From assembly GCF_026213295.1 (NCBI RefSeq), contig NC_079426.1, positions 20,477,274-20,541,273 of the forward strand: DNA of 64,000 nucleotides, read 5' to 3'. The stretch comes from Gadus chalcogrammus (Eukaryota > Chordata > Actinopteri > Gadiformes > Gadidae). The translations under genes were made by a program, and so were the position numbers. Under the pieces are notes generated by a model. The model worked only from the letters and a program-made list of their open reading frames with translations. It was not told where the DNA came from and did no database searches. Positions 14,105-24,426 of the stretch are shown here, in pieces (position 1 is the first letter of the stretch; each line of letters begins with the position of its first letter).

Positions 14105-14990
14105 TATTGCTCTTCTCCAGACCATGGACATATTATAGAATGGACACCAGATTCCAAAATGGCGGCCATTCATCCCCCCCCCTCAACAACTTCAAGAGAC
14201 CCCCACAAAGATGGAATCATAACTCGAACCCTGCATGGCAGTAAGTTAACTTCATAAATATGAAAGATTGCTTCATATAACATGTCACACCAACAACATA
14301 GTAAATATATGTAGGCCTAGAAAAAAAGACAGTTCAATGTTATTGCTTAAGAAACAGATTCCTTCCAACTATTTACTAAAAATGCAATCAATAATTTATA
14401 TACAAATAAATGGTAACATATCGACCAGCAATGAGGTTGGAGTAGCCTACCTACATAAATAATTGTATTACACCAACATTGTTAACTGCCATACACAGCT
14501 AAACAAGCAAATGCAAAGAGGGGGCACTATAGGCCCTCTCGAATGCCGGGCCGAAACAACATTTGTTTCACTGCGACTCCTTTCAGCTGCCCACCCCTCC
14601 TTCTCCAGCCAAAAATTATAACATAAAACGGCTAATAAAACGCGAGGTGGCGTTTTGAAAAGAGAAAACGTAATTTTTTTAGGACATGGCATTAAGATAA
14701 TTATGGGCCTTTGATTGATATCCAGTCATTTTTTGCGGAGACACATTCCTGTTCCCCACTTGTATTGGAGTGAACGGAGATATCTAATTCTGGGCTCTAT
14801 GAATCGAGGGACTCGTCCACAGCCCACTTAAATAGCTGCAATACCAGGCTTGGCCGCTGGGCACTGGTGGATTGCGGAAGTATGCACTGTTCCTGGGGGC
14901 TTGCTGCGGAGACCCTTGTGCAGGGCGAACTCAAATCGCCGGCAGAATGGGCGGGGATACCGAGTCTAGAGAAAAAGGTGCTACAGTGCT
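14105..14990 (+). repeat. Dispersed repeat, copy 1 of an inverted pair
   Basis: Large blocks match the reverse complement of 25170-26500. Examples are the block around GAATCGAGGGACTCGTCCAC, the block GTGGATTGCGGAAGTATGCA, the AT-rich block 14350-14510, and the block around ATGGCGGCCATTC. It has no coding potential that I recognise. The family is unknown to me. Confidence 0.75.
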
Positions 14991-15577
14991 AACCCAAAGC
15001 AGCGGCCCCTGCTCAGGGCTTGTTGGAAGATAGAAGAATTGTTGTCCTTGTTATCTTTCTCCTTCCTTGCATTCCTTAAAGTGTAATTCCGGCGAAAATT
15101 GAACCCACAGACCTTTTCAACACATACATTAACAAATTCAACTTGGCGCATGTATTATATTCATTAAGGTAGCCATTTACGTGGTTGTGCACAGTAAGTT
15201 GTTTCCAGCCGTTGTGGCGATGCTGGATTGTTATGTTGACGAGAGCTTGGAATAAATGGAAAAACAAGTTGTGTAAGAAACAATTATTGGAGTTTAACAT
15301 GCATTTCCATGGAATTATAAATTCAACGACTTTCCTCCTTGAACTGAAGTCGGGTGCTTTCGCTAATCAACTTTTATGGACTTCCTGTAAACATGGACCT
15401 ACCGGTAAGGCACAGGCTTGAAAAAATATTTTTAAATGAACTCCCGGTACGCAAACTAAGTTGTTGCAATATTAGTGGTTAAAAACTGCAGATTCGGAAG
15501 CTATCCACACTGCCCCTAGCCAATGCATGGAAGCTATTTGGGCTGTTAGCATTGCTCCGGCCACCCGCGGCGCTACC

Positions 15578-15686
15578 CATTTTAGGTCCGCCCATTTTGA
15601 CACAGGCCTATAGTGAGTAGTGAGTGATTTTCATTCTAGCTGTTCATCCAATAAGAAGCCTGAAGAAAGCTTTGAGCAAAAGGTTC
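15578..15686 (+). repeat. About 105-bp direct repeat, left copy
   Basis: From CATTTTAGGTCCGCCCATTT through GAAAGCTTTGAGCAAA it repeats at 18574-18681 with few differences. The two copies flank the broken hAT transposase. Confidence 0.85.
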
Positions 15687-17328
15687 TCAGCCAATAAGTG
15701 GCTTCTACCCCTCATGTTGACTGCCTGCCCACAGGCTGCAAGTGATCCAATGAAATTAATGACGTTGGCGCGCAAGCTTTTCAAGCAAGCTCAATGCGAC
15801 AGACGCAGACGTTAGCTAGCTATTAGCTACGATGAAACGCAAAGCAAAGCAGCTTGTTTTAATTTAAATTCAGCAAGAAACGCTACGAGGAGCAGGAGGA
15901 GGAAACTCCTGCCATTTTAAGTAACACGGTTACAAGTGACTAGTTACCATCCTGCTAGGCCGCCCTCTCCCCATCAAGTCCTCCCGTAGCCACCCCCTCA
16001 CACCTGCAAGGCAAGTAGGCTAACAGTTAGGCTAACATTAACGTTAGTGTCTGGCTGTCATTTTCTGGAGAGAAAAATAATATTGGCAGTTGGCAGAGGT
16101 AACTTATGATAGCGTTTTATGTGTTATAGGAGGAGACAGGGTTCAGCAGCATATAAACGCTGTTCACCAAGATCACCTGTCACAACCTCCGCTAGACCTG
16201 TCATCAATAGATGAGCCTGCAAGCCAGCCCAAACTCCGTACATTCCAAGCCACACGCATATCGGGGAAAGATAGGAGTTTTTTCTTACAGGTGGTACTCA
16301 AAAGATGCTGTTTTTTGTAAGTCTTGTCATTTCCCTGAAGCAGCTAATGAGGCTAGATCATTAATACGGGCTTCAAAGACTGGAAACATTTTTCTGAGGG
16401 TTAGGGCAAACATGAAGCCAGCAGGGCTCATGCTGCAGCGCTGGGGAAAATGGATGGTTTCAAGCAAAGTCACCAGCCAGGACGGGGAAATATTATTAAC
16501 CAGCTGAACAACGATGCCAGCGACATGTCCTTCAATAAAAGAAATAGACAGCACATCATGATGGCAATGGATCTCGTCCTGTTCTGTGCAAAACAAGAAA
16601 TCCCATTGCGAGTCATTATGAAAACCCAGATGCATAAAACAACTTTTTGGAACTACTTGACCTCGTTTCTAAATATGACCCAGAAATAAAAAGGCGACTG
16701 GATGAATTACCCAAGAATGGTAATCTGCTGCACCACATTATCCAAAATGAGATACTGGAAATTGCAGCATCACTCCTTGTCAAAGAAATAAAAGGCAAAT
16801 TTGCATGATGAGTCGGACACATATTATGCGATTTTAGCAGATGAGTGCAAAGACTTGTCAAAAAGAGAGCTATTGGCAGTGTCAGATACCTGCACAATGG
16901 CACATTGAAAGAACGGGCTGTGGGATTTGTGGAAACGGACAACATGACTGCAGAGGCAATATCGGCTATGATTTTGGAAGTGCTGGAGCCATTGCAGCTG
17001 GACCCGGGGCTGTGCGTTGGATTTGGGTTTGACGGCGCATCAGTCATGTTGTGGAACAGAGGAGGGGTACATGTGATACTGAAGAAGACGTTTCCCCACG
17101 CTATATGTGCATTGTAACTCAAATAGACTTAACCTTGTCCTGTGCACAGCAGCTAAAGTGTCTCCTGGCATTTCAACGTTTTTCGATATCATAAACAGCT
17201 TGCATAACTTTATGACTGGGGCGCACAGACATGTCAAATTTCTGGAAATTCAAAAGCAGATACGACCAGGGCAAAAATCACTGGAGCTGGAGAGATCCTG
17301 TGATGTGAGGTGGAGCTCATGGTCAAAT

Positions 17329-17362
17329 GCAGTCAGTAAGGCGTTGACGCCTTACTGACTGC
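17329..17362 (+). repeat. Perfect 16-bp palindrome with a 2-nt loop
   Basis: Arm 17329-17344 (GCAGTCAGTAAGGCGT) and arm 17347-17362 are exact inverted complements around TG. The right arm appears to be a 15-bp insertion copied from the left arm; removing it restores the expected reading ALLTPIVETL. It introduces an in-frame TGA. Confidence 0.85.
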
Positions 17363-17740
17363 TGACACCTATTGTGGAGACCCTCACCACATTCTCCGAA
17401 AGTTCTGGCCAAACAAAACTTGAAACTGACTCCCAACTGCACCAAATGCAAACGAAAAAGTTGTTGTTTCTGCTTGTCACATTCAACCAGTTATTTGAAG
17501 TCAGCGACTACGCCACTAAGAGCTTGCAATCTTCCACACTATCAGTTACAGATTGTACTGATCTGATCGAAGGGCTCAAGGACAGCAGCACACAATTCAG
17601 GAATGAAAATTATGCATTTGATAAAGTAATGGCACTGACAGATGAGTTGATGAAGAAACATGAGTTTGTGCGCTGGGATAACAGTGGATCACGCAAGTGA
17701 TTTGTATTTTCATTTCAATTTGAATATAGCATATATATAC

Positions 17741-17861
17741 TTAAGCAATATCACACGAGAGTGAGTGCGTTGTATCAGCACGGCTGTGATTGTGCCGAAG
17801 ATAATCACAGCCGTGCTGATATTCACTACAACAGCACGACCTTGAGTGTGATATTGCTTTT
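17741..17861. mobile_element. Foldback MITE, about 120 bp
   Basis: Outer arms 17743-17756 (AAGCAATATCACAC) and 17846-17859 are perfect inverted repeats. Inner arms 17774-17791 and 17803-17820 (ATCAGCACGGCTGTGATT) are also perfect. The intervening stem is imperfect. No coding potential. The family is not named with confidence. Confidence 0.75.
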
Positions 17862-18054
17862 ATACAACAGTTCTACAAGCACCCTTAATTAGTTAACATT
17901 TGTTTGTTTATTTAATGATTTATTTGGCACCGCCAACACAAATGGATCCGCGACTGGGAAAGCAACACACACACTAGCTAGCAGAACATAAACAGCGGAG
18001 AAATACAAGTATAGTTAAAAGTCCCGGTGCTGTTATACTTGGTCGGAAATACAT

Positions 18055-18149
18055 TTAATGTAAAATATTAACGATTAATCGACTAATTGATCGTTAATTC
18101 TCCCGACGATCGACTAAGACAACTTAATCGAATGCCCATCCCTACTATG
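18055..18149 (-). mobile_element. Terminus of a nonautonomous hAT-like element
   Basis: On the minus strand the sequence starts GTAGGGATGGGCATTCGATT and continues with TCGATTAAT-type repeats, as in many vertebrate hAT ends. It abuts the C-terminal fragment of the DUF4371 transposase, so it inserted into that element. The opposite end is not identified between 17700 and 18055. Confidence 0.5.
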
Positions 18150-18386
18150 GAGAGACTCTTTTCATCTGTCTATCTGATAAAAACAGGCACCAGGGCAACA
18201 ATGTTGACAGATAGACTGAACTCTTTGTCCCTGCTTTCATTTGAAAGGGAATTGACTGATTCACTGGAATATCAAGAAATTCTTGCTGTGTTCAGCACAA
18301 AACCCCGCCGTCTCCTGCTGTAACAATCCCCAAATCCCACAAGCAAGTTTCAATTGAATTGTGTGCATGTGTGATTATTTATCACA

Positions 18387-18990
18387 CACCTCTTTGTTAT
18401 TTGGATAACCGTTCTGCTGTTGGTGTTATGGCGCATAACACGTAAGGTTCTCTGACTTATTATTATCTCAGGTTATCTCAGCCATGGTTGAGAAGGAATT
18501 GGGGAATGGAACTTTGGCTTTGACTCCCTGAAGTACATGAACCGCGACGTGGAGGAGAAAGGGATTGTTGCATTTTAGGTCCGCCCATTTTGACACAGGC
18601 CTATAGTGAGTAGTGAGTGATTTTCATTCTAGCTGTTCATCGAATAAAAAACCTTGAGGAAAGCTTTGAGCAAAGCCCGCTGCCCAGGCAGTGGTGCCTC
18701 GGCGCTGCCCGCTGCTGAGGTGGTGGTCCCTTGGCAGCGGGCAGCGAGGCTCCGGCGGTCAACAATCGTGGGCAACAAACCCTTTCTCCTCCATGTCATG
18801 GTTCAGTCTACTTCAGATTGATGAGGAAGTGGAAGAACCAAAGACGTCGGAGAACCCGACGCAGTCGTTTGAGATTCATAATATCATCTGGAGGCACACA
18901 CATCTTTTGGCCGTGATAATATGTATTATATGATATAGATATCTGCATAATATGATATTGTTTAGATTTAGAGCTCCAGGAATGTAACGC
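18387..18990 (+). repeat. Foldback-type repeat, tandem unit 1
   Basis: Starts at CTTTGTTATTTGGATAAC and aligns with 19000-19535, with starts offset by about 612 bp. It contains the segment around GACTCCCTGAAGTACATGAA and, further right, an approximate inverted copy of that segment (CATGTCATGGTTCAGTCTAC), separated by GC-rich GCAGCGGGCAGCGAGG sequence. No gene. Confidence 0.75.
18574..18681 (+). repeat. About 105-bp direct repeat, right copy
   Basis: Matches 15578-15686. It sits inside tandem unit 1 directly after the arm ending AAAGGGATTGTTG, so it is an insertion or rearrangement relative to unit 2. Confidence 0.85.
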
Positions 18991-18999
18991 AAGTGTTGT

Positions 19000-19535
19000 A
19001 CACTTCTTTGTTATTTGGATAACTGTTCTGATGTTGGGGTTATGGAGCATAACACGTCAGACTCTGAAGTCTCTGGTATTTCCACAACCAAACTCGTAGG
19101 GGGGTTATCGCAGCCATTTTTGAGAAGGAATTGGGGGAAAGGAACCTTGGCTTTGACTCCCTGAAGTACATGAACCGCGACATGGCGGAGAAAGGGATTG
19201 TTGCCTGCAATTGTCTCCCGCTAGAGCACAGCTGCCCGCTGCTTGTTGCCCGCTGCTTGCTGCCTGCTGCCGAGGCGCTGCGCGCTACCAAGGCGGTGCA
19301 CCCTCGGCAGCGGGCAGCGAGGTTCTCCGGTGGTCAACAATCCCTTTCTCCGCCATGTCGCGGTCCAGTCTACTTCAGATTGATGTGGAAGTGGAAGAAC
19401 CAGAGACGTCGGAGAAGCCAACGCAGTTGTTTGTGATTCATAATATCGTCTGGAGGAGCACACAGCTTTTGGCCGTGATAATATATATTAGATGATATAA
19501 ATATCTGGGTATAATATGATATTATTTAGATTTCT
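19000..19535 (+). repeat. Foldback-type repeat, tandem unit 2
   Basis: Arm 19160-19203 (ending GGCGGAGAAAGGGATTGTTG) is repeated in inverse at 19338-19378 with only small differences, so the unit can form a stem-loop. A third, partial copy lies inverted at about 40205-40320. Confidence 0.8.
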
Positions 19536-19813
19536 AGACTAATTACGGAACCCGGCCGAAGGCTGTGTGCGCCTTGCCACTGCGATACATCCACTGTAAA
19601 CAGAGCGCATGGTACCGTTGTCGCAAGCTGCTCAGGGCCACACCCCCAGCCTCCTCCTTGACCCGTCTCTCTCCTCCTCATTTGCATTAAAGCTACAGAC
19701 GTGTTTGGGGAAAGCTCAATGTACGACTGGCTCATAGTGGCTGTAATTCTGCACCACGGCTGAATTTCGGGAACGTCTTCAAATACTGTGTTAGGGGCCC
19801 ACTAATATCTATA

Positions 19814-20290
19814 TTAGGGATGGGCATGAGGAATCGATTACTCGAGTACTCCTCGTTACAAATGAACTCGGTTGGTGGACAGGCAAACTCGAGTTTGCAT
19901 ATACACACACAAACAAAGTTTTCTAAAGCAAATGTATACATTTTCTGTGCGGCGCCACTAACGCATGCCTTGAAAAGGCAAATGAAATGTATCAAATTTC
20001 TGTGTGGCGCGTGCCGTGCCGTGTTCAGGCACGCCAGAATTCAAAAAGTTAAGAGATGGCGGTTAAAGCCAAAAAGCAGCGAAGAATGGAAATACTTTAA
20101 AGAAATAGGAGATCATAAGGTGGAATGTAAAATATGCCAAGCGGAATCGAGCTACCAGAGTACCTCAAGTATTATGCGGCAACATATGCTCCTGAAACAC
20201 AACGATGAGTTCGGGAAAGCAGACCCGCAGCAACCAACTGTGTTGACTATTTTCACCGCTGTAAGACGCAGCTGTAATCCCGGCCGTGTA
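19814..20290 (+). pseudogene. hAT element 5' part with BED zinc finger (ZBED-like)
   Basis: The left end reads TAGGGATGGGCATGAGG, a typical hAT terminal motif. Downstream an open frame (19820-20353) contains a BED finger: EEWKYFKEIGDHKVECKICQ, then STSSIMRQHMLLKH, giving a conserved Trp, C-x2-C and H-x4-H. BED fingers are the DNA-binding N-termini of hAT transposases and of domesticated ZBED genes. The reading before the finger has no clear start, and after VRRSCNPGRVEKI the homology ends, so the catalytic part is gone. The 3' boundary was not found. It is most likely a truncated transposon and not a ZBED host gene, because a TIR lies directly upstream and there is no RNase H-like domain. Confidence 0.7.
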
Positions 20291-20479
20291 GAGAAGATCA
20301 CAACGCTGAGTATTTCCATAGTCCATTGGCTTCCGTTTTATTTGCAGCTTTAAATTATTTGCAATGGATAGGCTTGATGACTTTTGAACCTCTGCACTGA
20401 AGCCTAGCCAACTGCACACAATAACCAGTGTTACGGAAGTAAAGTTTGAGCGCAAACTAGCTGTTTCAGGCACTTATTA

Positions 20480-21077
20480 AGTGGCGTTCTCGCTGGGTGC
20501 GAAGACTCCTCCTGGCTCGGGAGTTTGAATTTTCTAGTTAAGCAGACGTAGAACCTGTATACAAACGTCCTATAACAGTCTAAAACAAAGGGAAAAGTCA
20601 CTGTACATTTAAAAAATGCACTGTACCAGAGGCGCTGGAGGTGGAAGACACCAGAGGATAATATGTGAGTAGGAAAAAGATAGGGGCAGGGAGGGTAGGG
20701 GAGGAGAGATGGGCTGATTGTAGCGGAGAGAGAGGGAGGGAGGTACTGGGGGAGTTACCTGAGGGAACAATCCATCCTTCTCCTATCTGTCATCCATTCT
20801 TTTTTTGGAGAATAAACTTGGCGAGTGAAAACAGGAAGTTGTGGCCTACCGTGTGACTCAAATACCCCCCCCTGCCCCCCCTCTCCCCCTCCTCACCCTC
20901 TATTCTGAGACACATTCAGCCTTTCTCCAGCTTTCTTTGGTCCATGGAGAGGTGGCCGCTGAACCACGGCCCACAAAGGAACCAGCCCTGTCTCTCTCCA
21001 AACTAGAGGTGCAGCTCACCACGACAGTGTGGATTATATGAAAGAAAAGGACAACATACAGAGTGGAATGCAATCCA
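20480..21077. other. Unannotated intronic DNA
   Basis: Includes a purine-rich stretch (20650-20760) and a C-rich stretch (20865-20895). No gene or named repeat. Confidence 0.5.
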
Positions 21078-21316
21078 CTGAGGATAAGGGATGTGAATAA
21101 CTCAAATTTTTCATGGTCGAATAATCGGCTGGGTGGTATGAACGAATAATCGATTATTCGATGTGTGCCGACATTCAAAAAGGCAGCCATGGATCAGCTG
21201 CAAGAAATCACTTAGTATCTTAAACGCAAAACAACCGCTACCTGCTAAGTAGCTCCAGTCCAATTGTCTGTTCAGCCCTCAAAACGAAGGCTGGTAAATT
21301 GTGAAAAATGCATTAA

Positions 21317-22410
21317 AGGGGTAGTTCGGAATTTTGGACATAGGGCCTGATTCCGAAGTGAGCATTGGTATTCTATATCACTGGAGACAGTTTTCAACAC
21401 ATTTCATTCAGTCCTTCTAGTTGCAGAGTTCGCTCGTGCTAGGCTAGCGCACGTCAACGGGCAATGCTAGCCTGCTATTAAAAACAGTCTTACCCACTCC
21501 ACAGTACACCCGAGGTAAATCAATTATAACGCCAGACTATAGATTGAAATGTCTGTGTTGATAGAATAATGTTAGAAATAAAACTAACCTTGCATCGCAT
21601 GAATCATCGAGGGACTACTTTCTCAGCAGAAGCGGAATTCTACTATGCGCTGGTTAGGTTTGTAACCGAATCACGACAGAAGAACGTAAACAGAGAAGCG
21701 TGGGACAGAAGCGCAATTGAACGACTAGGCAACATGATGGTTCAGTGTGCTTTAAGAAATTGTAGAAATAAACGGTACAGATGGGTTCCACAAAGTTTCC
21801 ACCAATTTCCAGTGCGAGATCCAGAAAGGACTCAACTGTGGCTTGTTGCTGCTGGCTTTGACATCAAAACACCGGCTCGTACATGTACGGTTCGTTGGAT
21901 ACAACAAATTCCTCATAATCGTCTTCAAAAGCAGATGCATCGCTAACTCCTCCAAACGTGGCCATATCTTGTTAATTTAATACACTTGTAGAATTCCTTC
22001 GTTCACTGTACTCTGCGTTTGTAGCAATGACAGCGGCAGGTAACCTAGGTATCAGTCCGCCGCTGCCGTAGCCTACGTACAGGAATATAAACACTGCTGC
22101 TGAGACCCCGCAATTCCCTCAAAATGCAATGCAATGCAAGGTTGGTTTTATTTCTAACATTATTCTATAAACAGACATTTAGATGTATAGTCTGTCGTTA
22201 TAATTGATTTACCTCGGGTGTACTGTGGAGTGGGTAAGACTGTTTTTAATAGCAGGCTAGCATTGCCCGTTGACGTGCGCTAGCCTAGCACGAGCGAACT
22301 CTGCAACTAGAAGGACTGAATGAAATGTGTTGAAAACTGTCTCCAGTGATATAGAATACCAATGCTCACTTCGGAATCAGGCCCTATGTCCAAAATTCCG
22401 AACTACCCCT
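21317..22410 (+). mobile_element. Kolobok-like element: TTAA TSD, about 280-bp inverted arms, THAP ORF
   Basis: TTAA duplications lie at 21313-21316 and 22411-22414. The ends are AGGGGTAGTTCGGAATTTTG and its inverse. The arms (about 21317-21600 and 22133-22410) are long near-perfect inverted repeats. Between and partly within the left arm is an ORF with a THAP-type zinc finger start. TTAA target sites plus THAP finger transposases are the known hallmarks of Kolobok. At 1.1 kb the copy lacks room for a catalytic domain, so it is nonautonomous. Confidence 0.8.
21569..21946 (+). CDS. THAP-finger protein fragment of the Kolobok-like element
   Basis: 125 codons, open throughout. Residues 56-100 resemble the first half of a THAP finger: MMVQCALRNCRNKRYRW (Cys60, Cys65), then FHQFPVRDPERTQLWLVAAG (the conserved F-x-FP and the downstream Trp91). 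The second metal pair (C-x2-H) and the AVPTIF-type box expected further on are not clear, so the finger is probably incomplete. The N-terminal 50 residues are read from the inverted arm and may not be genuine protein. THAP fingers are site-specific DNA-binding modules; here it would bind transposon ends. Whether this ORF is expressed or is only a relic cannot be seen. It is sense to the plus strand and antisense to prkce. Confidence 0.55.
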   Translation: MLEIKLTLHRMNHRGTTFSAEAEFYYALVRFVTESRQKNVNREAWDRSAIERLGNMMVQCALRNCRNKRYRWVPQSFHQFPVRDPERTQLWLVAAGFDIKTPARTCTVRWIQQIPHNRLQKQMHR

Positions 22411-22414
22411 TTAA

Positions 22415-22598
22415 ACTGTAATCCGAAAACACCGTTATATGCTATAGTCCCTACAGTATCTGTGGTATAAAGGCTGAATCGCGACGGTCTATGCTTTCAA
22501 CATAAAGAGTACGTATTTATCATTTGAAATTCGTCCCAGCCTTTATACCACAGATACTATAGGGTCTATAGCATATAACTGAGTTTTCTGATTACAGT
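22415..22598. mobile_element. 184-bp TTAA MITE next to the Kolobok-like element
   Basis: Arms 22415-22477 and 22537-22598 are near-perfect inverted repeats (ACTGTAATCCGAAAACACC at one end, inverse at the other). Its left TTAA (22411-22414) is also the right TTAA of the Kolobok-like element; its right TTAA is 22599-22602. The terminal sequence differs from the Kolobok-like element, so it belongs to a different family. Confidence 0.82.
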
Positions 22599-22985
22599 TT
22601 AATGCCTACCAGTAAGATGACAACATCGCTAATTAAAACCGCAACTGCAAATTAACCGCACGGAGATAACTGCAAATTAACCGCACGGAGATAACCACGG
22701 CAACCGGTCAAACTAATTTTCTTATGGCGATCATTCTGCGCGCACATCCGCCGTGTTGATAAACAAATAATCCCCCTATAAATGAATGGGCTTCATTTAT
22801 TTTCTATGGCAAGTGACCGTGGTATAAGCGGGATAATGCTCTTGGACACCTGTCCAACATTAGTTCCGTCTGTTAATTCTTGTTTATTTGAATGGGAAAA
22901 AATGTTAACGGTCCAAATGTTAAAAATCGACTTTGACCGATCAGGAACGAATAATCAAATATTCTGACCAATCCCTACTGAGGAT

Positions 22986-24318
22986 CACAGCAATCAGTAC
23001 CAATGTGTGCAAGGTGCTTGTTTTTTAAAAGCAATAGAAGTCACATTTTGGATATCATTAAGAAGAATGACTTTCATGCTGATTTTCTTTGACTGTCAGC
23101 ATGGGAGATCTCTTTAGAGCTGTTTCTCGACAGATAATTTGTCTTTCGTTAGTAAGAGGCCTATGTTCTGTCAGATCGGAGTGGAATCATCTCTAAATCA
23201 ACAAGGCCCACCACACTCGTTCCACTGTTGCAACACAGCATGCCACTCACTTACAGCCTAGTTATGGGTAGAAATGTTTGAATACACAGCCAATAACCAT
23301 CTGGTAGGACACAAGAAGCAAGGCTATTGCAGTTTTTGGTAATTGCCACGTTAATAAAAATAATGAAAAATTTGCCTTGCCACGAATTATCTAGCCCAAT
23401 CTTTTTCAAAGATGAAAATATAAATGGACACAGACGGACAAACAGAAAAATATAGTTGTTTAGGTGTCAGCCTTAAAACCAAAGCTTAAAAGCCTGCATC
23501 TAACGGCTCAATGCTTCAGTGTTTGACTTGTGACGCCCAAACAGTTACATTACATTTTATTCATGGGTGGAAAATTGTAACAAACCCCAAGACTTTACGA
23601 CCCAGTGACAAAGTGACAGTGATAAAATGATGCCTAATGAAGTGAGTAGAGGTGACTCTTTCCACTGTGACCCAGATTCTGCACCACAAAGCCAAACCAG
23701 CCCGTTGTAGACAGCACTTGGAGTGAAATTGTTTCCAAACAGGCGAAAAAAAACCACAACCTTGTTTTCAAAATGGCACCTGTGGCAACATCTCTCTTTC
23801 CTCTTACAACAATATGTTTGTATAAAATATTGAAGAAATTGGATGATAAAGAGGGAACAACAGATAAGTCAAAGTTAGCAAAACATTGCCGAGTCATATT
23901 GCCGAGTTTGGAAGAGGAAGTTTTGCACGGTGCCAAGCTAGAGCTGTCATGACACGTGCTCCAGTTTTTTGGTCCATTCTTAGTTGGTTAAATTGACCGA
24001 TTTGCCGATTTGCTAAGCCAATAAAAAACAACCAAAAATACAAAGCAGATGAAAGAAATGGACAGTAGCAAATTCAATGAATTGCCATTTCCTTACCAGT
24101 GAATCATCCAAATGTTGGGTGAAATGGGGAAAAGGGGTGAGGTCACAGTTCAAACTACTAGGGTCAGGCTGTGTCACGGTAAGAAGCCATAGGGTTGTTT
24201 AGATATCCTACTAGCTTCCATCAGCACATGAGCTTTGATACGCCTAATAGATATTTGTGTGTCTGAGGTTTGTTTGCTCTGAGCCTGAGCTGCTCCTAAT
24301 CATGTCTTTATGTAGGTG

Positions 24319-24319
<1 letters not shown>
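22986..24319. other. Unannotated intronic DNA
   Basis: AT-rich single-copy-looking sequence. I recognise no ORF homology and no repeat ends. Confidence 0.5.
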
Positions 24320-24399
<80 letters not shown>

Positions 24400-24416
24400 A
24401 CACACACACACACAAA
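24320..24416. repeat. (CA)n microsatellite
   Basis: About 80 bp of CA, one CC interruption near 24399, then more CA. Confidence 0.96.
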
Positions 24417-24426
24417 CACAGACAAG

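Larger units (their letters stand above)
16090..18322 (+). pseudogene. hAT transposase, DUF4371/ZMYM1-like, broken
   Basis: Fragments on the plus strand follow the order of ZMYM1-like hAT transposases. 16200-16500 carries a TTF-type zinc finger (DAVFCKSCHFPEAANEARSL). 16600-17120 carries the DUF4371/RNase H-like core (YAILADECKDLSKRELLAVS, then LCVGFGFDGASVM). 17107-17350 continues with HCNSNRLNLVLCTAAKVSPG and RSCDVRWSSWSNAVSKALT. 17374-17700 carries a helical region. 18140-18322 carries the C-terminal dimerisation segment (MERLFSSVYLIKTGTRATML). The ORF is broken by frameshifts near 16320, 16620, 16800 and 17115, by a 15-bp templated insertion carrying a stop (17347-17361), and by later insertions between 17700 and 18149. 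Such proteins cut and paste their own element; this copy cannot encode one. Confidence 0.8.
21086..22977 (+). mobile_element. Nonautonomous hAT-like element with 8-bp TSD, host of two other insertions
   Basis: The ends are AAGGGATGTG and, on the minus strand, TAGGGATTGG. The 8-bp duplication CTGAGGAT flanks it exactly at 21078-21085 and 22978-22985. Subterminal sequence is rich in ATTATTCG-type motifs on both sides, as in hAT elements. 1892 bp in total, of which 21313-22602 is later insertion. The remaining part has no ORF. A short tandem duplication (AACTGCAAATTAACCGCACG) occurs near 22640-22690. Confidence 0.82.

Noticed and set aside
19820..20353. A host ZBED gene
   Set aside because: A hAT terminal motif lies directly upstream and only the BED finger is left, so a truncated transposon is more likely.
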